A stretch of 64,000 bases of DNA, from assembly GCF_900129815.1 (NCBI RefSeq), contig NZ_FQWX01000001.1, positions 124,001-188,000 of the forward strand. The letters are read 5' to 3'. This DNA comes from Asaccharospora irregularis DSM 2635 (lineage in GTDB: Bacteria; Bacillota; Clostridia; Peptostreptococcales; Peptostreptococcaceae). Positions within the stretch are counted from its first letter, which is position 1; each line of letters starts with the position of its first letter. The notes under the pieces are model-generated. The model did not search any database, was not told the origin of the DNA, and was given only the letters and a program-made list of their open reading frames with translations. Below are positions 9,346 through 18,466 of this stretch, in pieces. The translations under genes and the position numbers were made by a program.

Positions 9346-9351
9346 ATTACC

Positions 9352-9380
9352 ATTATACCAGACAATTATACATCAATCAA
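9352..9380 (-). promoter_or_regulatory. Promoter of the thrS leader
   Basis: On the minus strand TTGATT (9375-9380) and TATAAT (9352-9357) are separated by 17 bases. This places the start near 9345, just ahead of T-box Stem I. Confidence 0.65.
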
Positions 9381-9392
9381 TAATATTATTTA

Positions 9393-9995
9393 CTATATAA
9401 ATATAGTAATTAATCCTTGAATTATACCTATTCCAAATCCTAGTATTAATCCAAATATCTCTATTTGCTTTAGCTCATTTTTTGAAATCTTAATTATTAT
9501 TTCTTCTAGTTTGTATAAGTCAAGTTCATTGATTTTTTCTTCTATAATTTGTTGTATATTTATACGGTCACTAGCCTTTTCAACCATTTTTTCAGATAAT
9601 TCATCTATACTCTTTCTTACTTCTTCCTCTATTATATCTCCCATATAACCATCAATTATATTTTTTATTGCACTAGGTATAAATGGTACCTTCTCGCCTA
9701 TTATGATCTTCATTCTTGCTTTTATATATGTAACAATGTTTTCTTTATCTTCTTCTGTTATTACATTTTCTAGTATCTCATCTATAGATATTAATTCTTC
9801 TTCAATTACCTCACCTATATTTTTGGCTATATCTTTTTTTCTCTTTGGTATAAGTCCTAATATCTCTATATTTAAAATAGGTATCTTTACTGGTACTATA
9901 GGTCTAAATATTAACTTTATCGCAACTACGTTAGTTATGTATCCAATAGCCCCTCCAATAATAGCCAAAATTAATATTCTTATTACGTTGTCCAT
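9393..9995 (-). CDS. DUF445 family membrane protein
   Basis: A 200-residue protein with a hydrophobic N-terminal helix (about residues 4-25), the DUF445 signature GYITNVVAIKLIFRP, then a conserved IEILGLIPKRKKDIAKNIGE segment. A long amphipathic, Glu/Lys/Ile-rich helical region follows, ending in a second membrane helix (about 180-198). The family is widespread in Firmicutes (YheB-like) and lacks a firm function. It lies between ytxC and thrS on the same strand but about 100 bases from ytxC, so operon membership is uncertain. Confidence 0.8.
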   Translation of the reverse strand: MDNVIRILILAIIGGAIGYITNVVAIKLIFRPIVPVKIPILNIEILGLIPKRKKDIAKNIGEVIEEELISIDEILENVITEEDKENIVTYIKARMKIIIGEKVPFIPSAIKNIIDGYMGDIIEEEVRKSIDELSEKMVEKASDRINIQQIIEEKINELDLYKLEEIIIKISKNELKQIEIFGLILGFGIGIIQGLITIFI

Positions 9996-10104
9996 CTCAG
10001 TATCTCCTTATATCTTCTCTCAATTATTTTAATTATAATGTATTTTCACTATAACTAATTATAAGGCTTAAATACTAATTTAAAAAGGACTTTTTTATAA
10101 TAAA

Positions 10105-10950
10105 TTAATTTGGCAAGATAATTTTTACCCTATCACCAAATATAGACTTAATTGTTTCTATTATTTCTTTAGAGCAATTGTCATTTAGTAAATTAACTAT
10201 TTCTATTTTTTTGGGACATAGGGTTAGTAGCGTGCTTATTAAAAAATCTTCATAATTTAAATTTTCTTTTATAACCATATTTATGATATCTTCATCGTCT
10301 ATATTTTCTATTTTATTGCCATCTTTATCATACAAAATAAACGAATTATCATCTAATATATGCACTCTTAACAACTCTATTTTTTCTTGTTGTATATCGA
10401 CAAAATATTTTAATACTTTTATAAATTCCTCATGGTCTTTTTCCATCAAGTACTCTTCCAGAGCTATGTCACCTATAGTTGATATATACCCCATAAACTC
10501 TTTCATTCTAAACTTGACAAATCCATCTACATTTATATAATTGTTGTTCAATATGTAATTGTATACTCTATTCACTATAGTATCTCTTATAAAAACTTCC
10601 TTTTGCTCAAATATTTTTAAGGAGTAAATATAGATGTTATCTTTATCGTCTTTATATGCATTTCCATACTGCTTTAAAATATATTCTTTTAATAGTTTGT
10701 CCTTCATTATATTTATTATTAAATCTGTTATATCCTTTGATATTTCATCTATACTTAGTAATTTAGCTCCATCTTCATCTTTATTGATTACCTTGGTCCC
10801 TAAGCACTCATTTTGATCTGCATTTATCATTACTTCTATCATATCATCATTACATACCAATTTTTTGTTGAATTTATTATTATTTAAAAACTTCATTGCA
10901 GGAATTTTGTACTGCGGTAATAAACCTACACAAATATCTTTTTTCGTCAA
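10105..10950 (-). CDS. ytxC: YtxC-like sporulation-associated protein
   Basis: A 281-residue soluble protein resembling B. subtilis YtxC, which also sits beside thrS in Bacillus. The C-terminal half shows the family pattern: a VNRVYNYILNNNYINVDGFVKFRMKEF block, the LMEKDHEEFIKVLKYFVDIQQ helix, and a final strand-helix module with LLTLCPKKIEIVN. The family is called sporulation-related mainly from its taxonomic spread; the biochemical role is unknown. It begins 2 bases after the upstream DUF6873 gene ends, so the two are cotranscribed. Confidence 0.75.
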   Translation of the reverse strand: MTKKDICVGLLPQYKIPAMKFLNNNKFNKKLVCNDDMIEVMINADQNECLGTKVINKDEDGAKLLSIDEISKDITDLIINIMKDKLLKEYILKQYGNAYKDDKDNIYIYSLKIFEQKEVFIRDTIVNRVYNYILNNNYINVDGFVKFRMKEFMGYISTIGDIALEEYLMEKDHEEFIKVLKYFVDIQQEKIELLRVHILDDNSFILYDKDGNKIENIDDEDIINMVIKENLNYEDFLISTLLTLCPKKIEIVNLLNDNCSKEIIETIKSIFGDRVKIILPN

Positions 10951-10952
10951 TT

Positions 10953-11714
10953 TTATCGCTCCTTTCTAGTCATAAGAGGAACTATGGAACCTAAATCCAA
11001 TAACTTCTCACTGCTAAGTATAACTATCTCTTTCCCTCTACTCTGTATAAATCCTTTTATTTTTTCATAATCTGGATGGTTCTTTATATCGCCATAAAAG
11101 GCTATTTGATTTTTTGAAATCATTCCTGTACAACCACCTATAAATCCATAGCTCATATCAAATAATTCTATATGTCCCTCTTCTATTAAAAGACATTCAA
11201 TGTCAGTATCTTTTACGCTATTAAAAATACCTACATCAGATGTTATTATAGAATTATCATCAACTATACATATAGAACACTTAGAGTAACCTTGTTGTAC
11301 ATTTATTTTATTTAGATTGTTTTTATCTATGTAACTCAGTATACTTTCATCCGTATATTTAAAGTTATGTATTGCATGTTTGCCCAATATAGCTACATTG
11401 TACTGTATATTATATGGATACTTATTCTGTATAGCGCTCCTACCCTTTATTACATTAAAATTGTACGGACTCAGTATTTTTTTATATTCACTATATACAT
11501 TCGGTGCAACAACAATATCTCCCTTCCCTAAATTACATACACATATATCCGGATGATATCTTATGCTTTTATATACTTCATCACACGCTATAGTCTTTAT
11601 TATTTCAATATTCCTTTTTTTTAATTCATTTTCTGCTTGGTAAGTAATTCTTCTGTCCACTAATGCTAATGCAAGATCATCTGTTAATATAAATGGTTCT
11701 TCTGTGAAATTCAC
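10953..11714 (-). CDS. DUF6873-type protein, probable guanidine-modifying-enzyme (pentein) fold
   Basis: A 253-residue protein resembling the DUF6873 group, which has been linked to the GME (arginine deiminase/amidinotransferase) fold. Repeated short strand-helix units and candidate catalytic residues fit that fold: a His in YHPDIC about one third in and a Cys in FIGGCTGM near the end, where penteins keep their nucleophile. No substrate can be named. I start at the GTG at 11712-11714, preceded by a very strong GGGGGAGGTG; the ATG 17 codons upstream has no ribosome site. It is coupled to ytxC (2-base gap). Confidence 0.62.
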   Translation of the reverse strand: MNFTEEPFILTDDLALALVDRRITYQAENELKKRNIEIIKTIACDEVYKSIRYHPDICVCNLGKGDIVVAPNVYSEYKKILSPYNFNVIKGRSAIQNKYPYNIQYNVAILGKHAIHNFKYTDESILSYIDKNNLNKINVQQGYSKCSICIVDDNSIITSDVGIFNSVKDTDIECLLIEEGHIELFDMSYGFIGGCTGMISKNQIAFYGDIKNHPDYEKIKGFIQSRGKEIVILSSEKLLDLGSIVPLMTRKER

Positions 11715-12028
11715 TTCTGCACCTCCCCCAAAAAAATTATGGCCACTAAATATTAATATTATCAAAACTCAAAAATTTTATTCTACTATAATTATAAATT
11801 CCCTATACTTTATATTATTAACATATATCCAACTATTAGTATTATTATTTTATATATTCTCACTAAATTTTTATGTATTAATTTTTAACTCAGTTAAATT
11901 CAAGAATACTCTAGTTATTTTATATGTCACTCATCCTTATTTTTACTTGATAATTCTCTATACATTTTAATCCCCCACATATTTTTTATTATAATATTAT
12001 ATGCGTTCCTCTATATAAGGTTCTAAAC
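11715..12028. other. Intergenic region, AT-rich
   Basis: About 310 bases separate the DUF6873 gene from the terminator of the nucleoside ABC operon. A TATAAT at 11791-11796 (minus) is the only promoter-like element I see, with a poor -35. There is no credible small gene. Confidence 0.4.
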
Positions 12029-12066
12029 AAAAAGGGTATGAATTTTAGTAAATCCATACCCTTTTT
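12029..12066. terminator. Terminator of the nucleoside ABC transporter operon
   Basis: An inverted repeat AAAAGGGTATG...CATACCCTTTTT, with A/T runs on both sides, begins about 65 bases past the last permease gene. Confidence 0.85.
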
Positions 12067-12130
12067 ACTTTATTTATTTTATTTTAATCTAATTGTATTT
12101 AGGTCTTATATACTAACTTTAAATACAAAT

Positions 12131-13066
12131 TTATCTTTCACCTTTTTTGTAAGTATTTCCAAGAGCCGCTGGAGCTTTAGAACTTTTTACAAACAGTACA
12201 AGTACTATTAATGTTACTATATATGGAATCATAGATAGTAGGTTTTCATTTATAGAAAATGGTAACTGTGGATTTCCAAAGTATACCGATAATGACGTAG
12301 AAAAACCGAATAATAAACAAGCTACCATAGCCCATTGAGGTCTCCACTTACCAAATATTACAGCTGCCATTGCTATATATCCTTGTCCAGATATAAGAGT
12401 AGGTCTGAATGATGATACAACTGCTAAACTTAAAGATGCTCCACCAAAACCAGCTAGTAGTCCTGATATAATAACAGCTGCATATCTTATTTTTGAAACA
12501 TTAACACCTAATGTGTCTGCTGCACCTGGATGCTCTCCTACCGCTCTTACTCTAAGACCAAATTTAGTTTTGTATAGTACATACCATACTATAGCCACCA
12601 ATATAAATGCTATATACACTGTGGCATAAGTATTAAATATAGTATCAAGTATTCCTCCACCTTCAAATACACCAGCTAATGGTCTTGGAATCTTATTTTC
12701 CATAGATATTGTAGGAGTCATAGTTGCCCCATCAAATATTATTTTTGAGGCAAATAACGCCACCCCAGGTGCTAATAAGTTTAGTGCAACACCTGATATA
12801 GTATGATCTGCATTAAAGCTTACCGTTGCAATCGCATGTATCAAAGCAAATAATGCTCCTGCTAATCCTCCTATTAAAAATGAAAGCCAAGGATTTCCTA
12901 ACATATATCCTGCTGTTGCCCCCGCAAACGCACCCATAGTCATCATACCTTCTATTCCTATGTTAACTATTCCTGAGTTTTCTGAAAATACTCCTCCTAG
13001 CGCTGCGAATATAAGGGGAGTAGAATACATCAATGTTGTACTAAGTATTAACGCTAAATCTTCCAT
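12131..13066 (-). CDS. Nucleoside-type ABC transporter permease (NupQ/YufQ-like)
   Basis: A 311-residue BPD_transp_2 permease with about 8-10 hydrophobic segments. Family landmarks include GIVNIGIEGMMTMGAFAGA near residue 34 and VRAVGEHPGAADTLGVNV, the cytoplasmic loop that contacts the ATPase. With the second permease it forms the membrane channel of a Bmp-type importer, a group whose studied members carry purine nucleosides. Its start overlaps the other permease's stop by one base (TAATG). Confidence 0.88.
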   Translation of the reverse strand: MEDLALILSTTLMYSTPLIFAALGGVFSENSGIVNIGIEGMMTMGAFAGATAGYMLGNPWLSFLIGGLAGALFALIHAIATVSFNADHTISGVALNLLAPGVALFASKIIFDGATMTPTISMENKIPRPLAGVFEGGGILDTIFNTYATVYIAFILVAIVWYVLYKTKFGLRVRAVGEHPGAADTLGVNVSKIRYAAVIISGLLAGFGGASLSLAVVSSFRPTLISGQGYIAMAAVIFGKWRPQWAMVACLLFGFSTSLSVYFGNPQLPFSINENLLSMIPYIVTLIVLVLFVKSSKAPAALGNTYKKGER

Positions 13067-14160
13067 TATTCATTCCCCCCTTTAGCTCTTTTTTGCTGCA
13101 TTTTTGTATATACAATTCTTAAAACACTGCTTAGTGCTATAAAATAAACTATCGAACCTATAACTATATTTATTACTTCAGATGGAGCTCCCATGGCTTG
13201 CATTTTAGTTCCGCCGTATTTAAATGCTCCAAATAATAATCCTGAGAATACTACACCAATAGGGTTACTATTTGCTATTAAGGCTACAGCTATCCCGTCA
13301 AATCCATACCCTTCTTGTGCTGCTAGTATAGTTATATTATGAGATACACCCATTACTTGTATTGCACCAGCAATCCCTGCAAGTAATCCAGCTATTGCCA
13401 TAGATTGAAGTATAGATCTTTTAACATTTATTCCGCCATATTCCGCTGCATCTTTATTGTGTCCTACTCCTCTTAATTCAAATCCTAGAGTTGTTTTAAC
13501 TAATATAAAAGCAATTATAAGAACAAGTATTATAGATATAATTATACCCCAGTTTACCTTAGTTGCTGGACCTACTAGTCCCTTCATCCAGTCAATACCT
13601 ATACTTGCTGATTCATGTATATCAAGGGAAGCTTCACTATTTGGTTTAGCTAACCATGTAGTCTTTACCATAAAGTTGCTTAAATAGAATGCTATCCAGT
13701 TAAGCATTATAGTAGCTATTACCTCATTTATTCCAAATTTAGATTTAAGCCATCCTGCAAATCCACCCCATATTGCTCCTCCTAATGCTGCCATTATAAG
13801 AGTTAATGGTACATGTATTATTGCTGGTAAATCCAATCCTGCTCCAACCATAGTTGCAACAAGAGCACCTATTATAAATTGTCCCTCTGCACCTATATTA
13901 AATAGTCCCGTCTTAAATGCAAAGGCAATTGAAAGACCCGTTAGTATTAATGGTGTAGACATTATAATAGTCCACGCTATAAACTTAGGCTTGCCAAATA
14001 TACCCTTTAACATCGCTCCATAAGCTTCAAAAGGACTAAATCCTGCCATAGTTAGTGCTATCGCTCCAACTACTAGTCCTAATATTATTGATATAACTGA
14101 AAATAATATAGTGCTGCCAGCTGAGGATTTTTTCTTTGATTTTTCTATTTTATTGCTCAT
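13066..14160 (-). CDS. Nucleoside-type ABC transporter permease (NupP/YufP-like)
   Basis: A 364-residue permease, longer than its partner, with a cytoplasmic Lys/Ser-rich N-terminus and about ten membrane helices. Landmarks are GLFNIGAEGQFIIGALVA (about residues 84-101) and the ATPase-contact loop LRGVGHNKDAAEYGGINV. It overlaps the ATPase gene by 11 bases and the following permease by one, indicating tight translational coupling. Confidence 0.88.
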   Translation of the reverse strand: MSNKIEKSKKKSSAGSTILFSVISIILGLVVGAIALTMAGFSPFEAYGAMLKGIFGKPKFIAWTIIMSTPLILTGLSIAFAFKTGLFNIGAEGQFIIGALVATMVGAGLDLPAIIHVPLTLIMAALGGAIWGGFAGWLKSKFGINEVIATIMLNWIAFYLSNFMVKTTWLAKPNSEASLDIHESASIGIDWMKGLVGPATKVNWGIIISIILVLIIAFILVKTTLGFELRGVGHNKDAAEYGGINVKRSILQSMAIAGLLAGIAGAIQVMGVSHNITILAAQEGYGFDGIAVALIANSNPIGVVFSGLLFGAFKYGGTKMQAMGAPSEVINIVIGSIVYFIALSSVLRIVYTKMQQKRAKGGNE

Positions 14161-15721
14161 CCTTTTTACCTCCTGCCATCATGAAACCTAATGTATTTTC
14201 ATCTGCATCCTTAGCATCAACTATTCCTACTATTTCACCTTCATATATAACAGCTATTCTATCAGATACATTCATAACTTCATCTAGTTCTAAAGATACT
14301 AATAAAACTGCATTTCCTTCATCTCTTTGTTTTATCAATGCTTTGTGTACAAATTCAATTGCCCCAACATCTAGACCTCTTGTCGGTTGTGTTGCAATTA
14401 ATACCTGAGGTTCGTTTTCTCTATTTTTTGATGTTTCTATATTGTCAACTTCTCTACCTATTATAATCTTTTGTTGATTACCACCAGATAGAGCTCTTGC
14501 TTGAACTGTATAATCAGTAGGTCTTATATCAAATCTTTCAACTATAGTTTTTGCATGTTCAGATATTGCATCATGATTTAATATTCCATTTTTAGAGAAT
14601 TTCTCATTTTTATAATTTTGTAATATCATATTTTCCGAAACACTAAAGTCTAGTACTAGACCCCTTTTTTGTCTATCTTCTGGAATATTTTTTATCCCAG
14701 TTTTGAATATTTCTATAGGTGTTTTGTTTATAACTTCCTTACCATTTACCTTTATACTTCCTGACTCAGCTTTTCTAAGGCCCGTTAAAACTTCTACTAG
14801 TTCAGATTGACCGTTTCCATCAATACCTGCAACTCCTAATATTTCTCCTGCCCTAACTTCTAATGATAAATTGTTTATAACATCTATCTTTCTATTGTCT
14901 TTAGCTAATAAATTTTGTATTTCTAAAACGGTTTCTTTAGGTGATGCCTCAGCTTTATCTACCTTAAAGCTTACTTCTCTACCTACCATCATAGCCGCTA
15001 GATCGTCCTCGCTAGTCTCGCAAACTTTAACTGTATCTATATATTTACCTCTTCTTATTATCGTACAATTATCAGCCACCGCTTTTATTTCTTTTAGTTT
15101 ATGAGTTATTATAATTACTGATTTTCCTTCTTTTGTTAAATTTCTTATAATTTGTATAAGTTCTTGAATTTCCTGTGGTGTAAGAACCGCCGTAGGCTCA
15201 TCAAGTATTAATATCTCCGCACCTCTATATAAAGCCTTTAATATTTCTACTCTTTGTTGCATCCCAACAGTTATATCTTCAACCTTAGACATAGGGTCTA
15301 CATATAATCCGTATCTATCCGACAATTCTTTTACATCATCAATAGCTTTTTTCATATCTATAGTTCCCCCAACCTTCGTAGGTTCTATTCCAAGAACTAT
15401 GTTTTGAGCTACTGTAAATGGTTGAACAAGCATAAAGTGCTGATGCACCATTCCTATTCCCTTTGATATAGCTATATTAGGATTGTCTACTTTTACTAAT
15501 TCATTATTTATATATATTTCTCCATCAGTTGGATGATATAATCCATATAATATATTCATAAGCGTAGACTTTCCTGCCCCATTTTCACCTAAAAGGGCAT
15601 GTACTTCACCTTTATGTACAGTTAAGTCTATATTTTCATTAGCAACAAAATCTCCGAACTTCTTAGTTATTTTTTTCATCTCTACAACTTTTTTGCTGTA
15701 ATCGATGTTACTATTATTCAT
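14150..15721 (-). CDS. Nucleoside-type ABC transporter ATPase with two nucleotide-binding domains (NupO/YufO-like)
   Basis: A 523-residue cytoplasmic protein with two fused ABC domains. The first has Walker A GENGAGKST, signature-like VGMQQR and Walker B ILILDEPTAVL. The second has the degenerate Walker A GIDGNGQSE, signature LSGGNQQK and Walker B-like VLIATQPTRGLDVG. This asymmetry is normal for the sugar/nucleoside double-ATPase family, in which the first site is catalytic. It powers the two permeases encoded immediately downstream. Confidence 0.92.
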   Translation of the reverse strand: MNNSNIDYSKKVVEMKKITKKFGDFVANENIDLTVHKGEVHALLGENGAGKSTLMNILYGLYHPTDGEIYINNELVKVDNPNIAISKGIGMVHQHFMLVQPFTVAQNIVLGIEPTKVGGTIDMKKAIDDVKELSDRYGLYVDPMSKVEDITVGMQQRVEILKALYRGAEILILDEPTAVLTPQEIQELIQIIRNLTKEGKSVIIITHKLKEIKAVADNCTIIRRGKYIDTVKVCETSEDDLAAMMVGREVSFKVDKAEASPKETVLEIQNLLAKDNRKIDVINNLSLEVRAGEILGVAGIDGNGQSELVEVLTGLRKAESGSIKVNGKEVINKTPIEIFKTGIKNIPEDRQKRGLVLDFSVSENMILQNYKNEKFSKNGILNHDAISEHAKTIVERFDIRPTDYTVQARALSGGNQQKIIIGREVDNIETSKNRENEPQVLIATQPTRGLDVGAIEFVHKALIKQRDEGNAVLLVSLELDEVMNVSDRIAVIYEGEIVGIVDAKDADENTLGFMMAGGKKDEQ

Positions 15722-15946
15722 TGATCTTCATCACCCTCCTCATTTATATTTATTCAGTATTTCTATTATACTAAAATATACTCAATATAACAATTTTTTT
15801 CGACATTTTCGTTTTTCACCTTATTATACCAAATTATTTAGGCAATTATAATTATAAATTTAGTTTTCTAAATAGAACAATAACTTTTTTATTTATCAAA
15901 TATTATTATTTCCAAAACAAATAGAAATATCGATTATATTATAAAA

Positions 15947-15991
15947 GGCATAGAGTTTAATAGACCTATAAAAAGGATTAATCTCTATGCC
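15947..15991 (-). terminator. Terminator between the Bmp lipoprotein gene and the ATPase gene
   Basis: On the minus strand the arms GGCATAGAG and CTCTATGCC enclose a 27-base loop and are followed by TTTTATAAT. It follows the binding-protein stop by about 25 bases and lies upstream of the ATPase. It may allow more binding protein than ATPase and permease to be made. About 220 unremarkable AT-rich bases follow before the ATPase start. Confidence 0.65.
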
Positions 15992-16016
15992 CATACTTAT
16001 TTATATATATAAATAT

Positions 16017-17087
16017 CTATTTGCTAATTTCATTAAATTCTTTTTCACTTCCAGGTACTTTTATTTCACCCTTTACAATCTTTTCTTTTGTAGCATTTAC
16101 TTCATCTAATATTTTAGAATCTACTAATTTATCAGTTGTAGAAGCTATTCCTACACCATCGTCTTTTAGACCATATACTACAGTATCTCCTGCTTTAAAT
16201 TTACCATTGATTACTTCTTCAGTTATTGAATATATTGCATTGTCTACTCTTTTCATTGAAGAAGTGATAACATTTTTTGGAGCTAAATTACTTTGGTCTC
16301 TATCCACACCTATTGCATATTTATTACTTTCCTTAGCTGCTTCTATAGCTCCTGTTCCTACATCTCCTGCAGCTGTGAATATTACATCTACTCCATTTTT
16401 GTGCATTTGATTAGCTATTGCTTTACCTTTTGCTGAATCTGTAAATGAATCTGCATATTGAGCCATTACCTGTATATCCTTATTTACAGATTGAACGCCA
16501 GCCTTGTATCCATATTCAAATCTACTTATAACGTCTCCTTTTTTTCCACCTATAAACCCTACTTTGTTGGATTTCGTCATTTTACCTGCTACAACCCCAA
16601 CAAGGTAAGCGGCCTCTTGATCGTTGAATAGTATAGATTTTACATTTTTAGGTTGTTCTTTTCCATAAGAATAATCTACTATTGCAAAATTTTGTTTTGG
16701 ATAATTCTCAGCAGATTCCTTTATTGCATTAGCTAAGTTATATCCTACTCCTACAATCAAATCATTTCCTTCATCATATAGTGTTTCTATGTTAGCTATA
16801 TAATCTGCATCTTGTTTTGACTCTAAGTATTTAACTTGTACTTTATCTTTGCCATATTTATCTTGGATTTTCTTTAGACCTTCCCAAGCTGATTGATTAA
16901 AAGATTGGTCATTTACGCCACCTGTATCAGTTACCATAGCTATTTTTATTTTTTTATCTTTATTGGATGTTGGTGCCTCATTTTCTTTATTCTTATTAGC
17001 ACACCCAGCAATCATAGATGTAGCCATTGCAAAAATCATAGCAACTGTAATGATTTTTTTAAATCCTAGTTTTGATCTCATAATCAT
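16017..17087 (-). CDS. Bmp family lipoprotein, nucleoside-binding component of the ABC importer
   Basis: A 356-residue secreted solute-binding lipoprotein. The signal peptide ends in the lipobox MIAGC (Cys about residue 29), followed by a polar linker. The Bmp/Med domain then starts with IKIAMVTDTGGVNDQSFNQS and contains VGVGYNLANAI, VGFIGGKKGD and VIFTAAGDVGTGAIEAA. Studied relatives (PnrA/Med, YufN) bind purine nucleosides. It precedes the ATPase-permease genes in the usual order. A 342-residue paralogue lies upstream. Confidence 0.9.
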   Translation of the reverse strand: MIMRSKLGFKKIITVAMIFAMATSMIAGCANKNKENEAPTSNKDKKIKIAMVTDTGGVNDQSFNQSAWEGLKKIQDKYGKDKVQVKYLESKQDADYIANIETLYDEGNDLIVGVGYNLANAIKESAENYPKQNFAIVDYSYGKEQPKNVKSILFNDQEAAYLVGVVAGKMTKSNKVGFIGGKKGDVISRFEYGYKAGVQSVNKDIQVMAQYADSFTDSAKGKAIANQMHKNGVDVIFTAAGDVGTGAIEAAKESNKYAIGVDRDQSNLAPKNVITSSMKRVDNAIYSITEEVINGKFKAGDTVVYGLKDDGVGIASTTDKLVDSKILDEVNATKEKIVKGEIKVPGSEKEFNEISK

Positions 17088-17246
17088 AATCCTCCTCTAA
17101 TTTAATTTATGTATATATATAATATTTCTCAATTAATTAATTTTTATCCATTAAAATTAATCGTTTTTTAATCTATTTATATTATTTATTAAATAGGGAG
17201 TATTATTTTATTTATAATGCTATGAAACTATACCTATGCATAAGTA

Positions 17247-17294
17247 AAAAACCTCCATTTGGAAGTTTTAAACTTAAATCAAATGGAGGTTTTT
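17247..17294 (-). terminator. Terminator after the second Bmp lipoprotein gene
   Basis: The inverted repeat AAACCTCCATTT / AAATGGAGGTTTTT begins within a few bases of the stop codon at 17297 and has T runs in both directions. Confidence 0.8.
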
Positions 17295-17296
17295 AT

Positions 17297-18325
17297 CTAT
17301 TTTTCTGGTACAGCAATCTCTTCATCTTTTACTTTTTCTAGTATTGACTTTATACTTTCTAATACATCTGGTGGTATATTTTTATCACTACTTGAAGATA
17401 TTCCAACAGCGTTCATATCTAATGTGTTCTCTATGACTTGTCCACCTTTAAATTCTCCAGTTACCAAAGAATTTACCAAATTGTATATTGGTATATCTAC
17501 ATTTTTAATTGTTGAACTCAAAACTCTATCAGCATCTAATGAACTTTGATCACCATTAAACCCTATGGCTTTTTTACCAGTTTCCTTAGCTACTTCTATA
17601 GCTCCTTTTCCATCGTCCTCTGTTGCTGAAAATATTACATCTACACCGTCATTTTCAATCATATCTCTTGCTGCATCTTTAGCAGACTCTGGATTTGAAA
17701 ATACATCTACATATTTAGTAACAACTGGTCTAGCATTTTCTCCTGCCTCTAAAACACCGGCTTTAAATCCAGCCTCATTTTTCAATCTTACTTCGCCCTC
17801 TAATCCACCGATAAAACCTACAGTACCTGTTTCTGTCATTTTTTGTGCTATAAATCCAGCTAAATAAGCTGAAATATTATCATCAAATACAATAGAAGTT
17901 ACATTTGATGGTTGTTCTTCATATTTATAGTCTACAATAGCGAATTGTTGCTTTGGATACTTTGAAGCAAAAGATTTTATATCATTGGCAAACCTACTCC
18001 CAACACCTATTATAAGTTGTGGTTTTTCTTCACACAAAGACTCTAGCTCTTTAGAGATTTCATCTGATTTTTTTACATCTAATGTTTGTACATCTACATC
18101 CAATTCATTTTTAGCCTTATTTAATCCTGATAAAGCCCCTTTATTAATAAAGGTATTATTACCTTCTTCACTATCTGTAATCATTGCAACCTTTATATTT
18201 GAAGAACTATCTTTTTCTTTTGTCGATTCATTTTTTTCATTGCTTTTGCCTGTACTACATCCAACTAATGTCAATGTAGTCATAACTGTAACTAGGCCTA
18301 AAACCAATATCTTGTTTAGTTTCAT
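17297..18325 (-). CDS. Second Bmp family solute-binding lipoprotein
   Basis: A 342-residue paralogue of the neighbouring nucleoside-binding lipoprotein, with lipobox TLVGC at about residue 23. Shared blocks include IKVAMITDSEEGNNTF, LIIGVGSRFANDI, QFAIVDYKYEEQPSNV, VGFIGGLEGEV and VIFSATEDDGKGAIEVA. It has its own terminator, so it is probably a separate unit feeding the same membrane complex. The changed first binding-loop sequence (EEGNNTFI against GGVNDQSF) suggests a different ligand preference; that is inference. Confidence 0.85.
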   Translation of the reverse strand: MKLNKILVLGLVTVMTTLTLVGCSTGKSNEKNESTKEKDSSSNIKVAMITDSEEGNNTFINKGALSGLNKAKNELDVDVQTLDVKKSDEISKELESLCEEKPQLIIGVGSRFANDIKSFASKYPKQQFAIVDYKYEEQPSNVTSIVFDDNISAYLAGFIAQKMTETGTVGFIGGLEGEVRLKNEAGFKAGVLEAGENARPVVTKYVDVFSNPESAKDAARDMIENDGVDVIFSATEDDGKGAIEVAKETGKKAIGFNGDQSSLDADRVLSSTIKNVDIPIYNLVNSLVTGEFKGGQVIENTLDMNAVGISSSSDKNIPPDVLESIKSILEKVKDEEIAVPEK

Positions 18326-18442
18326 ATATTATCTCCTTTTTTAAATTATTGTAGGTTATATAATCTTATTACCTGGTCTTTTTTATAATACATCATTTTT
18401 GCCATTTTTTCTACACAGAACGCAATTCTTAATGTATTTTAA

Positions 18443-18464
18443 AAAAGGGCTATTAAGCCCTTTT
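18443..18464 (-). terminator. Terminator after the DegV gene
   Basis: AAAAGGGC, a six-base loop, then GCCCTTTTTT on the minus strand, directly after the DegV stop. Confidence 0.75.
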
Positions 18465-18466
18465 AA

